A DNA stretch of 64,000 nt from Dermacentor variabilis (GCF_050947875.1 NC_134570.1:239622584-239686583), one strand, 5' to 3'. Positions 20,871-31,058 are shown, numbered from the stretch's first letter. The notes: generated by a model not told the origin, from the letters alone. Program-made: numbers and translations.

Positions 20871-21554
20871 AACTGTTGGAACACATCATTCATAAGCACA
20901 TCACGCTCTTTCTGAAATCAAATAATTTACTGTCTAACATGCAACATGGGTTTAGGCGTGGTTTGACACGTTAACGCAGCTAGTTGAGTTCACGCATGAA
21001 ATTTCATTTAACCTTGACGTAGGCAACCAGGTTGATGCCATTTTTATGCATTTCTCAAAGGCATTTGACACCGTTTTACATTCTAAACTTATTGCTAAAC
21101 TTAATGCTGTGCTGAATTATCCTCATTTGGTTAACTGGATTTTAAGCTTTCTCTCATTTCGCTCCCAGTTCGTCTCTTACAGTTCGACTGACTCCGCTAC
21201 TGTTGATGTGACATCAGGTGTGCCCCAAGGCTCCGTCCTTGGGCCGCTTCTTTTTTATTATACATAAACGATTTGACACTTTACTGCTCTTCTAACATCC
21301 GTCTCTATGCTGATGACTGCGTTCTATATGAAGTGATTAATTCTTGTAATGATCATTATCGCCTTCAAGAGTCGTTTTCTAGGTTTTGCGACTGGTGTAA
21401 CACTTGGCAAATGAACATTAATTTCAATAAAACCGTTCTGATGTCTTTCTGCAACATATCTTCCCCTCCCTTTTCAGTTACTCGTTCAATGGCCGTACAG
21501 TAGATAAGGTTTCTGAGTATAAGTATCTTGGCGTCATTTTTACGCATAACATGT
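20871..21554 (+). pseudogene. LINE B, piece 2: RT catalytic core
   Basis: Resumes immediately after the RTE TSD with LLEHIIHKHI-type sequence, then HGF at about 20945, MHFSKAFDTVLHSKL (catalytic Asp region, changed from the usual FxDFxKAFD), VTSGVPQGSVLGPLLF (21215-21257), a one-base shift, RLYADDCVLYE (catalytic YADD, 21300-21335), WCNTWQMNINFNKT and finally EYKYLGVIFTHNM at 21510-21553. Interrupted by LINE C in the middle of the next block. Confidence 0.85.
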
Positions 21555-21565
21555 GGGCATCTGAG

Positions 21566-21623
21566 TAGGCATGGCAGCGGCACATCAGACATGTTGACGA
21601 ACCCGTTTCGCTACGCTGTGCAG
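21566..21623 (+). repeat. LINE C leader copy L1
   Basis: 58 nt matching 21863-21920 except one base near the start (TAGGCAT against TGGGCAT). Contains ATG at 21591 and ends CGCTGTGCAG. The nine bases before it (GGGCATCTG, 21555-21563) include an extra GGGCAT, as if the element's first bases were copied twice. Confidence 0.95.
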
Positions 21624-21829
21624 ATTCTCGCAGTGGCTCTGGGCATGCAGTCTGTAATGCTGGGCTTCGCGACGACAACGCTGCCTACAAATTATCTCCA
21701 ATTCAGCGGCTTAGACGGAACGGCACGTGTGGACCAGTGTGTCATCACGGAAATCAACGTTGTACCCGTGACAGCATCTACGACTGCGCCAAAGCTGGTC
21801 ACATCTCATCACGTGAACGGTCGAGACGG

Positions 21830-21863
21830 TATAAAAGGCTTCGACGCAGCGACTGCAACCAGT
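21830..21863 (+). promoter_or_regulatory. LINE C internal TATA box and initiator
   Basis: TATAAAAG at 21830-21837 and initiator CCAGT with A at 21861. The spacing is 31 bp, the same as in LINE B. It lies between the two leader copies and would start the RNA at leader L2. Confidence 0.75.
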
Positions 21864-21920
21864 GGGCATGGCAGCGGCACATCAGACATGTTGACGAACC
21901 CGTTTCGCTACGCTGTGCAG
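21863..21920 (+). repeat. LINE C leader copy L2
   Basis: Second leader copy, 297 bp (99 codons) downstream of L1, so both copies lie in one open frame. ATG at 21888. Ends GTGCAG and is followed by GT, as in LINE B. Confidence 0.95.
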
Positions 21921-22043
21921 GTTGGTGTTTACTTGCCTACACAAGGCTACCGTAATGATGACCGCTTTTTGGTGTTGCTGCCGTGCCTACCCGATATTGG
22001 TGATTTCTTTTCATGTATTTTGTCATTTAAACAGAATCTTTTG

Positions 22044-22076
22044 CTATGTGGTGACGTTGAGGCCAACCCAGGCCCA
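22044..22076 (+). other. 2A-type ribosome-skipping motif in LINE C ORF1
   Basis: Codons read CGDVEANPGP, with the D-x-E-x-N-P-G-P core at 22053-22076, in the same relative place as in LINE B. It lies just after the hydrophobic leader and before the charged, coiled-coil part. Confidence 0.88.
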
Positions 22077-22821
22077 ACTGAGCGTGAAATGTCGATGGAA
22101 CTTCTTCAGGGGTAGAGTAACGTGACTGCATCTATCAATGATGTTCTGGCAAAACAGGGGAAAATGGAAGCTGACATTGCAAGCGTGTCCGAGAGAATCA
22201 ATGGTTTAGAAGCACAGATGAACATAATAGCTCAGTTAAAGGCAGAAATGAAGGAACTGAAATCTACAGTAGTAAAACTTGAAAGTAAAGTGTCATTCTT
22301 GACATTCAAGGTCGACGAACTAGAGAACAGAAGTCGAAGAAACAATTTAATTATATTTGGCATACAAGAAGAAACCACTGAAAGCCCTGATGAACTTACA
22401 AATACAATAAGAAACGACATTTTTTGGCGAAGCTCGGCCTCACTGCTAACAATATTGAAAGGTGTCATAGGATTGGGAAGAAGAAGGGAAAGTCTCGTCC
22501 AGTTATAATCAAACTGCTCGACCACCGAGATAAAGTGTCGATACTGAAGGCTTGTCCGAAGCTAAAAGGAAGTGAGTATTCAATATCGGAGGATTTTTCG
22601 AAAGACGTGCGCGAAACAAGAAACTTTGGCTGAGCTCAGCACAAGAACGAGCAGAAGGCGCGAAAGTTAAGCTGGTCTTTGACAAGCTAATCGTAAATGG
22701 TACACTGTACGGGTGGAATGAGGAGAAGGGAGGGCGTTTCAATATAACAAAAAATAAGACGTGACCTATAATATTAGATAGGCGGAACATCACCATCCGT
22801 AATGTTAACTGCCGCAGCACC

Positions 22822-23760
22822 ATGAATAAAATCGAGTCCCTTGAAGCGCTGTTGGTCTGCCACGATCCTGATTTAGTTCTGCTCACAGAAACGTGGCTGA
22901 ACGAAGACGTTTTTGACGGTGAGTTCGTTCCAAGAAACTACAACGTTTTTCGAAAAGATCGTGATCGAAAAGGAGGAGGCGTAGCGGTTCTTTTCAAATC
23001 TTCATTGCATGTTATAGCAATGCCTGACGTAACAGGCGCGGAAAGCCTATTTTGCAAACTTTACATAAATAATGTCTGCTACCTTTTAGGAGCAGTTTAC
23101 AGGCCTCCGAATACACCTGCCACAATAATTTAACAGCTTAACGAGGATATGCATCGCCACGTAAAGCCTGCAGACGAACTGATTCTGACAGGTGATTTTT
23201 ACCTTGCCAATCTGCTCTGGAACACCTTTTCGATAACCAGTGCCAAAAGTGTTGAGAATGAAATGTTAAACTTTGTGTTCAACTTCGACCTCTTGCAAGT
23301 GGTAAATGAGGCAACCAGAATTCAGAACAGCTCTGAGTCAATCCTTGATCTGTTCCTTATAAGTGGGAATATTAAAGACAGTGATCTGCAGCGTCACCTC
23401 CGGCATTTCAGATCACAAAGCAGTAGTCTTGACGTTAGAGGGCGTCGCATTGGAACAGCGAGGCAATGTCAAGTTGTTTCCTAATTTTTCTAGAGCAGAA
23501 GACGAGTCTATTCTTGATGCTCTCAGTTTTAATTATGACTCTTTCAGAAACAACAATTGTTCGGTGAATGATTTGTGGCTTTTCTTCAAGGGGGTAATTC
23601 ACGAATGCATTCAGCGTTTCGTGCCAAGGATAACTAAAAAACATAACTTTCAAAATCCATGGATAAGTCGAGTAACGCTGCAGCTGCAGCGAAAATTGAA
23701 ACGCCTAAAGAAGAGGGCGAGAACGACAAACAGGTCTGACTTGAAACTAATGGTCTAACA
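22822..23760 (+). pseudogene. LINE C ORF2 first part: APE endonuclease and linker
   Basis: The frame 22822-23133 has LLTETWLNEDVFDGEF (catalytic Glu), GGGVAVLFK and LLGAVYRPPNTP. After a TAA the same domain continues at 23149 with ELILTGDFYLANLLW (the Asn of GDFN is replaced by Tyr), EATRIQNSSESILDLFLIS and, in a shifted frame at 23363, VTSGISDHKAVVLT (SDH intact). The linker NFSRAEDESILDALSFNYDSF and a basic region lead toward the RT. GDFN changed to GDFY would weaken the nuclease. Confidence 0.85.
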
Positions 23761-23773
23761 GATATCGGAAGAG

Positions 23774-25273
23774 GTGAAGAACAAGATTGCGCATGATAAG
23801 AAAAACTATTTCAATATAACACTGCCATCCATTATCAAAAGGTCACCCGAAAAATTTTGGGAATTGGTGAGCCCGAAGTCTCGCTCTAACGACGGACGCG
23901 TAGTTTATGGTGGTTGCGTGCAGGATGATGCAGGGGCTTCGATGGCATTCAATAAAAATTTCAAAGACATATTTACGCAAGATGACGGCCGTCTTCCGCC
24001 TTCTGAAGTGTCCGTACCTCCTGTTCCTGATGTCGTAATAAGTGGACATGGCATTTTAAAGCTGCTGTTGGACCTTGAGGTTAAAAAATCTCCTGGACCA
24101 GACAATATCCGAAATGCTTTCTTGAAACGTTATGCTGAGTGGTGCGCAAAATACTTACATGTTCTGTACACTAGGTGTTTAAACGAAGCTGCAGTACCTG
24201 ATGATTGGCGGGATGCCAGAATCGTGCCTTTGCACAAATCTGGTGACAAAACACTCATTCAGAATTACCGTCCAATTTCGCTAACCTCAACAGCTTGTAA
24301 AATGTTAGAGCATATTATTCACAAACATATAACTGCTTTTATTGAAGAGCGTAAGCTACTTGCCTGTATGCAGCACGGCTTTAGGCGAGGATTTTCAACT
24401 AATAGCCAACTTGTAGAAATCATTCATGACTTTGCAGCAGCCATAAACGAGGGTAAACAAACAGACGTAATTTTCATGGATTTCCGTAAGGCGCTTGATA
24501 AAGTCTCGCATAACAAATTGTTGCATAAGCTAAGCTACATTCTGCAAAACAACAAACTACTCGCCTGGATAAAGAGTTATTTGACTAACCGACGTCAGTT
24601 TGTAACACTAGAATCAGCCAGTTCAGATAAAGTGCCCGTTGATTCTCGCGTCCTCCAAGGATCAGTTCTTGGTCCGCTTCTGTTTTTACTTTACATAAAT
24701 GACATTGTGGATCAGATTTCTGTGGGTATTAGGTTGTACGCTGATGACTCTGTTCTGTACGAAAAAAATTCCTCTGTTGACGATCAAATTAGACTGAATG
24801 ATGCCTTTAAAAGCATAGTAAAATGGTGCAATGTTTGGCAAATGGAAATTAACTTCGATAAAACTGTCTTTATGGGAATATCGTTAAAAAATAAGCCTTC
24901 ATTGTACAACTACAATGCCGAAAACATCATGCTTTCTGAGGTAACCGCATATAAATACCTTGGCCTCTGGATAACTAACACTCTATCGTGGAACAAACAT
25001 GTTGACATTGTCCCGGCAAACTGCCTTCGAAAACTATTTTTTCTAAGACGCTCTCTAAAATTCGCTACGCCTCCTGTGCGTTTTCTTTCTTACAATGCCA
25101 TCATTCGACCAATATTGGAATACGCAATTGTCATATGGGATCCCTTTACTAAAAGAAACATTCCTAAACCAGGAAAAGTTCAAAAGGGGGCAGTACGATT
25201 CATATATAATTCGTATGGCCGCACTTCCGTTACGGAGCTCCTCAAGAGAAGTGGATTGCCATCTGTGACCTAA
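23774..25273 (+). pseudogene. LINE C ORF2 second part: reverse transcriptase, 499 codons open
   Basis: Blocks in order: SPGPDNIRNAFLKRY, VPDDWRDARIVPLHKSGD, NYRPISLTSTACKMLEHII, QHGFRRGFSTNSQL, VIFMDFRKALDKVSHNKL (catalytic Asp; usual KAFD is KALD), LQGSVLGPLLFLLYINDIVD, RLYADDSVLYE (YADD intact), WQMEINFDKT, YKYLGLWITNTLSWNKHVD, RPILEYAIVIWDP and VQKGAVRFIYNSYG. The stop at 25271 comes about 100 codons before the expected end; the residual C-terminus can be read to about 25540 with stops. Separate from the endonuclease only by point lesions at 23130-23770. Confidence 0.9.
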
Positions 25274-25688
25274 ATGAACTGAACATGCCGTTTAAAATTT
25301 TTATTTCATCTCATAAAAGGGCACTACAACATTGATACATCACGCTTTATCACTTTCTCTACTGGTTACGCTACACGTCATCGACACTCACAGACAATAA
25401 CACCGTTAATTACTAAAAAGAATTGCTTCAAATTTTCCTTTTTCCCCAGAACTATTGTTGAATGGAATAATCTTACTGATGACGTTGTAACTCAATGCTC
25501 ACAGCCATTATTTGAGTCGCACCTATGTTTATGTAGCGAGTGATTTACTGTGTGTTGTTCAGTAACCGCTTGCATTTGTACATCGCGAGTGACCTATGTT
25601 ATGTATCGCTGTATTTTGTACTTAGATTTTTTCAATTTCACTTTGTATGCACCCTGCTAAGGTCCTGGAAACATGACCGCAGTATCAA

Positions 25689-25719
<31 letters not shown>

Positions 25720-26526
25720 ATGTCATGGTCCAAACACATTGATTACATATGCAGTAAACCACTAAAAAAATTAGGTTACTTGAGGCAAACGCTAACCCGC
25801 TCTCATAAAGACACAAAGTTACTAATGTATACATCTCTAATCCGCCCTGTTCTTGATTAGGCATCTGTAGTTTGGAGCCCGCATAAGCAGTTAGAGATTA
25901 ATAAACTAGAGGCTATACAGAAAAAAGCTGTGCGATTTATGTGTCATCGTTACGATCGCGACTTTTCGCCCTCTTCAACACTTTCTTCCTTGAACCTAAA
26001 CACGCTCTCTTCTCGTCGCCGTGTCGAATCATTAAAATTCTGGCATTGCATTCTCAATTCTTTAGTTAGGCGCTCAAATGATAATTACATTAACTTCGCG
26101 CCGGGATTATCAACGAGAAGACATCATGACCTAAACTTGATACCCTACTATGCACGTACTAACATGTTCAAATTCAGCGTTTTCCCCCGCTCAGTCGAAG
26201 ACTGGAATTCATTACCTGGGTCCATTCGCTCATGCTTATCCCAAATTTTTGCAACCGCCATCCCAGATGCATAATCATGGGTATGGGTATGGGCATAATC
26301 AGGCATTGGTATGCCTGGCAGCATTTGTATAACTTCTTGTGTATTCTTTCATCAGTGCTCTTTTGTAAAAGTGTTCACTTGTATTTATTTCTGTATTTTC
26401 CTTTCATCAGTACTCTTTAAAAGTGTTCACTTGTGTTTACCGCTGTATACTCCAATGCATTTTCTGTACCTTAACCCACTCCTGCTATAGCGCAAATTGC
26501 ACTGTAGTATAAATAAATAAATAAAT
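25720..26526 (+). pseudogene. LINE B, piece 3: RT C-terminus, 3' UTR and tail
   Basis: Continues the LINE B frame with MSWSKHIDYICSKPLKKLGY, RPVLDxASVVWSPH (stop in place of the usual Tyr), IQKKAVRFMCHRYDRD and the terminal YYARTNMFKFSVFPRSVEDW, typical of the end of this LINE group. The stop is at 26272. The 3' UTR ends in (AAAT)n at about 26508-26526, after which LINE A resumes. Confidence 0.85.
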
Positions 26527-26760
26527 AGGTGCACTCTTTTTTGATCTGCGGAAAACATTCGATGTCGTCCCGCACAATCTACTTTGCTTAAAATTATCAT
26601 TCCTAGACATTCCTGAACATATTATCGGCTGGATAAAGGAAGATTTACACCTGCACAAACAGCAAGTTGTTCTTAATTGGGTAACATCGGCTCCAATGCA
26701 CGTGCTATCGGGAGTGCCTCAGGGCTCTGTGCTTGGGCCACTTTTGTTCCTTGTTTATAT
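26527..26760 (+). pseudogene. LINE A, piece 2: RT palm
   Basis: Reads ALFFDLRKTFDVVPHNLL (catalytic Asp), IIGWIKEDLHLHKQQVVLN and LSGVPQGSVLGPLLFLVYI, then is cut at 26760 by the LTR of gypsy 1. It continues at 36901 with the YADD block. The duplicated ATAT at 26757-26760 and 36901-36904 is the gypsy TSD. Confidence 0.9.
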
Positions 26761-26909
26761 TGCTACGAAGAGTTGCGAAGAAATGGTTTTATTTACAGGA
26801 GATGGACGATGATCGTAGCGTGATCGCAGCGCAGCCGGCCTCTCAAACTCCTCGTTCTCTTCGTCTTCTTTTTCTTTTCTTCTTGTCCGTGCCTTTCGTA
26901 TCTGTTACA
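26761..26909 (-). repeat. Gypsy 1 3' LTR (149 bp)
   Basis: Starts TGCTACGAAGAGTTGCGAAG and ends ATCTGTTACA on the plus strand. It is matched by 30950-30984 plus 36791-36900, with a few substitutions. The LTR is short for a gypsy element. Confidence 0.85.
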
Positions 26910-26943
26910 TTTCCCCGCAAGCAGACAAAGCCCGTGGAACGAG

Positions 26944-27636
26944 TCAGGCTGGACAAGCAGGGTAGAAAGGCTTCAGGCGAGCAATATGAGTCAGCTGAGT
27001 TCTGCTTGATCGCCGACCATTGCAGAGTAGGCGAGCTATGACGTAAGTGAGTTCGCTCAGGCGGTCCACAACTACAAATGGGCCTGGATATTGTGACAAG
27101 AACTTCTGGCACAATCCACGCTTGCGTTGCGGTGTCCAAAGAAGGACTAAGTCACCTTTGTCAAGCGATACTTGTACGAGACGGTCGTCGTATCGCTCTT
27201 TGGAACGGCTTTGCGAGGCCAGAGTACGAAGACGAGCTATTCGACGCGCTTCTTCGGCGAGACACAAAGTCGATACAGAATCATCACTGTGCAGAACGAA
27301 GGGTAAGAAAGTGTCCAGAGGGCTTCGCGGTAACCTTGCATACAGGAGATAAAATGGGCTATAGTTCGTGGTTTCGTGCTTCGCCGTGTTGTATGCGTAA
27401 GTGATGAAGGGCAGCACATCGTCCCAGTTCTTATGATTGGAGGAAACGTACATGGCAAGCATGTTGGTGAGCGTTCTGTTTGTCCTTTCAACGAGGCCAC
27501 TGGTCTGTGGATAATACGGCGTGGAATGACGGAACTGTGAAGTGCACAAACGAAGTAACTCTTCAATGGCATCAGCCGTGAACTGGCGACCACGGTCGCT
27601 GATGATGACACGCGGTGGGCCATGACGAAGGACCAT
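26944..27636 (-). pseudogene. Gypsy 1 integrase, C-terminal half
   Basis: The minus frame starts within the DDE core: LRHGPPRVIISDRGRQFTAD contains the second catalytic Asp, and TSGLVERTNRTLTNMLAMY the catalytic Glu. NTAKHETTNYSPFYLLYAR follows, and then the C-terminal DNA-binding part with KGDLVLLWTPQRKRGLCQKF and a region that normally carries PFVVVDRLSELTYVI, ending AHIARLKPFY-like at 26950. The zinc-binding HHCC domain and first Asp are lost at the 27640 junction. Confidence 0.9.
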
Positions 27637-27639
27637 GGA

Positions 27640-29377
27640 ACGCAGCAGGAAGACTTCCTCGCCTCCTCATCCAAAGGTAGTTGGTTATATGCATGCTTAA
27701 GGTCCAGTGTTGTGAAAAACGATCCCCCACGTAGCGACGCGAAAATGTCTTCAATGTTTGGTAAAGGGTACTGCTCAGTTATGCAGGCAGCATTGATGGT
27801 GGTTTTGAAATCGCCGCAGATGCGAAGGGACCCGTCTTTCTTCAGTACTGGTACGATTAGCGCCGCCCACACAGAATGTGCTATGGGCGATAATATGCCT
27901 TGCTCTACTGAACGGTCGAGCTCAGTTTCCACTTTTTCACGAAGAGCATAAGGGATTGACCGCGCCTTGTGGAACTTCGGTTGGGCGCCTTCTCGAATGT
28001 GGAATTTCACAGGTGGCCCCTGAATGTTTCCAAGTCCTGGCTCAAAAAGGGCAGAAAACTCGGTCCTGAGGCTGTCAGGATCTGCTGACGTCGATTGAAC
28101 CGCAGCGAGAAACCCGGACGGCAAAGCGAGAACGCTTGGATTAAGTCCCTTCCGCAAAGGCTGGGACCCGAACAGCCTGTAACTATCAGTGTGGCAGGTA
28201 CAGCTTTCCCCGCAAAATGGGCTTCAAGGTGCAGTTCACCGACAATGGGTAGCTTGCCCAAGTAACAGCTGAGCGTGTGTTTGCATTTCGATAAGCGTGG
28301 CCAACTCAGACGGTGCTTTAGATACACCTCCAACGGAATGATAGAAAATGGTGATCCCGTGTCAATAATCATGTTCAAGGGCACGCCAGCCCAGCGGATA
28401 ACTCTGCGGAACGCCTGGAGCAAAGATTTCTTTTCCCGTGATTCCTGCAATGTGAAGACTGATGAAATAACGCCTTCCTCCGTTTCGGATACAGCGCTCT
28501 CATAATGAACTGCGTTAGCGACGCCATCGCGTCTACGACCAGCCCGGAGCCCCGATTGAGAGCAGCATTTTCTTGCGAAATGACCAGTCTTCCGACAGCG
28601 AAAACACTGCTCCTTTTTGTGCGGACAGTCGCTTGCTTCATGATCGTAGTTTCCGCAGCGTGCGCACTCAGTATGACCTTGCTTATCTTTGGTGAAGGCC
28701 TGATATCGGTGCGATTTACTCGCTACAGTGCACATCGCTGCCACATTATCAGGTCTAGTCATGGCGCTTACTTCCAGTGCGGCTGTCTCTGCCCCTATGG
28801 CAATCGTTTCAGCTTGGGCAAGTGTGAGCTCAGTTTTTTCAAGCAGCGTCTGCTGCACCGCCCGATTTCGGATGCCAACATACGGTCCAAACTGGTGCCG
28901 AAGTGACAATTATCCGCAAGCTTGCGTAGCTCAACAACATAGTCCCGAACAGATTCGTTTGCATTCTGGTCCCTTGTAATAAACTTGTAACTTGCGGCAA
29001 CCTCATTAGCCTTCTGCGACAAGTGGTTATTTAGGATGGTAAGTGCGTCCTTGTAACTCAGGCCATTTACTTTCTGGGGGGCGCAGTGTCCAGCAAGAAC
29101 GCCTACCGTCTTCGTTGACAGTGTCGAAACCAAAAACGCCCTTTTCTTATCATCTGTCTTAATATCATTTGCTTCAAAAAATGCCTCCAGTCGAGTCAAG
29201 TAAATATCCGCTTGATTTTCGTCGAAACTTGTGGTACCGAGGTTCATAGCCAGGGCCATGACCGCCGATGCTCCGTAGACTCGATTATTTGCAGTACCCA
29301 GCAGGACTCCCAGCGCTACCGAGATGCCACTGTTCGTGGCGGGGACTCCGCGGGGTGGTCACCCTCGTCGCCACTGT
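27640..29377 (-). pseudogene. Gypsy 2 gag-protease-RT, 3' part deleted
   Basis: Minus strand. 29259-28900: gag capsid part (FFEANDIKTDDKKRAFLVST and NESVRDYVVELRKLADNCHF). 28909-28007: linker, two zinc knuckles (CARCGNYDHEASDC and CFRCRKTGHFARKC) and aspartic protease (MIIDTGSPFSIIPLEV, D-T-G intact). 28157-27640: RT start with ALIVPVLKKDGSLRICGDFK, YPLPNIEDIFASLRGG and TTLDLKHAYNQLPLDEEAR. The sequence then joins gypsy 1 integrase at about 27640. The RT YxDD motif, RNase H and integrase are missing. The frame changes between gag and pol may be natural or damage. Confidence 0.88.
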
Positions 29378-29520
29378 TGTAGCGGATGACAGAGTGACGG
29401 AGACTATCCAAGCGCGCGTACCACACTGCTTTATTTCAGTGACAGCAAACTATATATTAGGCTGCTTGTCTATGACGTAACGTAATCGAAAGAATCATGT
29501 TTGACACGTGGGGCACAGCA
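29378..29520 (-). repeat. Gypsy 2 5' LTR (143 bp) with adjacent primer-binding site
   Basis: On the minus strand it runs TGCTGTGCCCCACG... to ...ATCCGCTACA, with AATAAAGCAG as a poly(A) signal near 29435-29430. It is followed at once by ACAGTGGCGACGAGG, a TGGCGAC-type primer-binding site, and by the gag start at 29259. No matching second LTR is left. Confidence 0.65.
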
Positions 29521-29693
29521 CTTCATATCAATAGGCGGAAGCTATGAGTCCCTGGATGTGTCACTTGCGCGTGCAGGCTGAGCTCTTCCGGAACTATTTG
29601 TCGGATCGTTGATGCCAGATCGAGGGGCTCGTTGCTGTCCACGCTTGCAACTGTCGTCACATTGGCTAGCCGGCCAAACTTCGGCGTGATGCG
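29521..29693 (-). pseudogene. Gypsy 1 gag, C-terminal remnant
   Basis: On the minus strand this reads KFGRLANVTTVASVD and IRQIVREELS, the part after the LKTRRIT end of the gag piece upstream. It is separated from that piece by the inserted LINE F copy and cut at 29521 by the gypsy 2 LTR. Confidence 0.7.
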
Positions 29694-30265
29694 ATTCCAG
29701 CTGGACTCTGCCGTCGCGAAGCTACCCTGCTTTGTCGACTATGGCTAGGGGTGGCTTTCACCAAGTCTTTCGCTTACCGAATTGGATGGGCCGACGACGC
29801 CTCGTGTGAGGACTGTGGTGACGAGGAGACTTTTCAACACCTTCTTTGTGACTGTCCTCGATATAATTTACAGAGACAATCACTCGCAACCGCGATAGCG
29901 CGCTTTCACCAAAGACCTCTCACAGAGGAACTTATTTTAAAATACCGCCATCATAAGCCATCGCAGCAGAGGGCGACGAAGGCACTGTTGCGGTTTTTGA
30001 GGGCGACAGAATTGGACAGGCGGCTGTAGCCTGAACAGATGTTGATAGAGCTGCAAGTGCCACTGTGCTGTGCGATGACAGTATTCGGTGACAGTGACCG
30101 ATTGTGATTGTCTGTCTATGCTCCTTCCTTTCCTTATCTCTACTTTGTTACCACTTTACCCCCCTCCCCTCTCTCCCCAGCGTAGGGTAGCCAACCGGAT
30201 CTTTTTTCTCTGGTTAACCTCCCTGCCTTTCCTCTTTCCTCTCTTTCTCTCTCTCTCTCTCTCTC
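29694..30265 (+). mobile_element. 5'-truncated LINE F copy 2 (RNase H-bearing LINE group, 3' end)
   Basis: Flanked by a 13-bp direct repeat with one mismatch (TCGGCGTGATGCG at 29681-29693 and TCGGCGTGATACG at 30266-30278). It encodes only the C-terminal zinc-finger region: GVAFTKSFAYRIGWADD-like, CEDCGDEETFQHLLCDCPRY (CxxC...HxxxxC) and a terminal helix ending at 30029. The 3' UTR contains CCCCAGCGTAGGGTAGCC and ends in (CT)n. Same family as 46175-46640. Confidence 0.85.
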
Positions 30266-30278
30266 TCGGCGTGATACG

Positions 30279-30872
30279 CCTTGTCTTCAGTTGCTCGAAA
30301 GTACGGCAGTGCCGAATGATATCAACGACGGAAGCCAGGTTGTCTTTTGCGATGAGGAAATTATAAACATCCTCTGCAATTCCTTTTAGGATGTGCCCGA
30401 CTTTGTCTTCCTCGGACATTCCAGAGTCCACCATCCTACACAGTTTTATTACTGCCTGAATGTAGGTCGTGCAGGTTTCGCCTGGTACTTGCGCACGTTG
30501 CAGTAGCATCTGTTCTGCCCTTTTCTTTTTCGTCGTGGAGTCGCCGAATCGCTCTTTGATTTCCGAAACAAATCTACCCCATGTTGTGGACGTTTCCTCG
30601 TGATTGTCGAACCACAACAACGCAGTATCCGTTAGAAAGAACACGACGTTCGAAAGCTGAGAAGCGCTGTTACACTTGTTGGCGGCACTGACCCGGTTAT
30701 AATGGATGAGCCATTCCTTGACTTCTTCGTCCGATCTTCCGGCGAAGGGATGCGCATCTCTCAGTTGTAGAACGGAACTGGTCGGCGCAGCAGTTGGAAT
30801 GGGCCGTTCTTCGTCTGCGTCGTGGGACATATTCAACGCCGTTGGCCGTTGGATGCCGTGGGAGTTCAGCAA
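30279..30872 (-). pseudogene. Gypsy 1 gag, N-terminal and capsid part
   Basis: Minus-strand frame from ATG 30872. After a short N-terminus with ADEERPIPTAAPTS it reads HPFAGRSDEEVKEWLIHYN, VVFFLTDTALLWFDNHEE, WGRFVSEIKERFGD and KCRMVDSGMSEEDKVGHI-like blocks, the retrotransposon gag capsid pattern (Ty3/gypsy gag). It ends at LKTRRIT, where LINE F copy 2 is inserted. Start at 30872 is about 80 bp inside the LTR, as expected for a gag start. Confidence 0.85.
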
Positions 30873-30949
30873 GGCGACGGCTCCGTCGGAGAACTTGTGG
30901 TTCAGCCTCCGTCTTCGGGTGTCGATTACCTCGCACCTTCCACCACAAC

Positions 30950-30982
30950 CGTTACGAAGAGTTGCGAAGAAATTATTTTATT

Positions 30983-30984
<2 letters not shown>
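30950..30984 (-). repeat. Gypsy 1 5' LTR, distal piece
   Basis: Matches the first 35 bases of the 3' LTR (ACGAAGAGTTGCGAAGAAAT). The rest of this LTR is at 36791-36900, on the other side of LINE D. Confidence 0.8.

Positions 30985-31058
<74 letters not shown>
30983..31058. repeat. (TTG)n microsatellite, about 25 units
   Basis: Perfect or near-perfect TTG repeats. On the minus strand it is the (CAA)n tail of LINE D, so it probably grew from the element's 3' tail at insertion. Confidence 0.95.

Larger units (their letters stand above)
21591..22640 (+). pseudogene. LINE C ORF1: 2A-led, coiled-coil and RRM-like protein
   Basis: An open frame runs through L1, the promoter segment and L2 to a single TAG at 22113, then continues in the same frame to 22508. 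After L2 the peptide has RNDDRFLVLLPC, a hydrophobic Phe/Leu-rich stretch, and LLLCGDVEANPGP (2A motif). A long heptad-rich region follows (KMEADIASVSERINGLEAQM, then LKAEMKELKSTVVKLESKV). Next is ENRSRRNNLIIFGI, the L1-ORF1-like RRM signature. A shift near 22430 moves IERCHRIGKKKGKSRP and SILKACPKLKGSEYS to another frame. Likely an RNA-binding chaperone of the element. Confidence 0.85.
21555..25719 (+). mobile_element. LINE C, near full-length, inserted into LINE B
   Basis: It sits exactly between two halves of the LINE B block HNM / SWSKHIDYIC. The word ATGT flanks it at 21551-21554 and 25720-25723, a short TSD candidate. It has the same plan as LINE B: duplicated leader, internal promoter, 2A-led ORF1, APE endonuclease, RT and an (AAAT)n tail (25686-25722). 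Its RT frame is open for 499 codons, so it is young. It is a different subfamily from LINE B, since the leaders differ in sequence. Confidence 0.9.
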
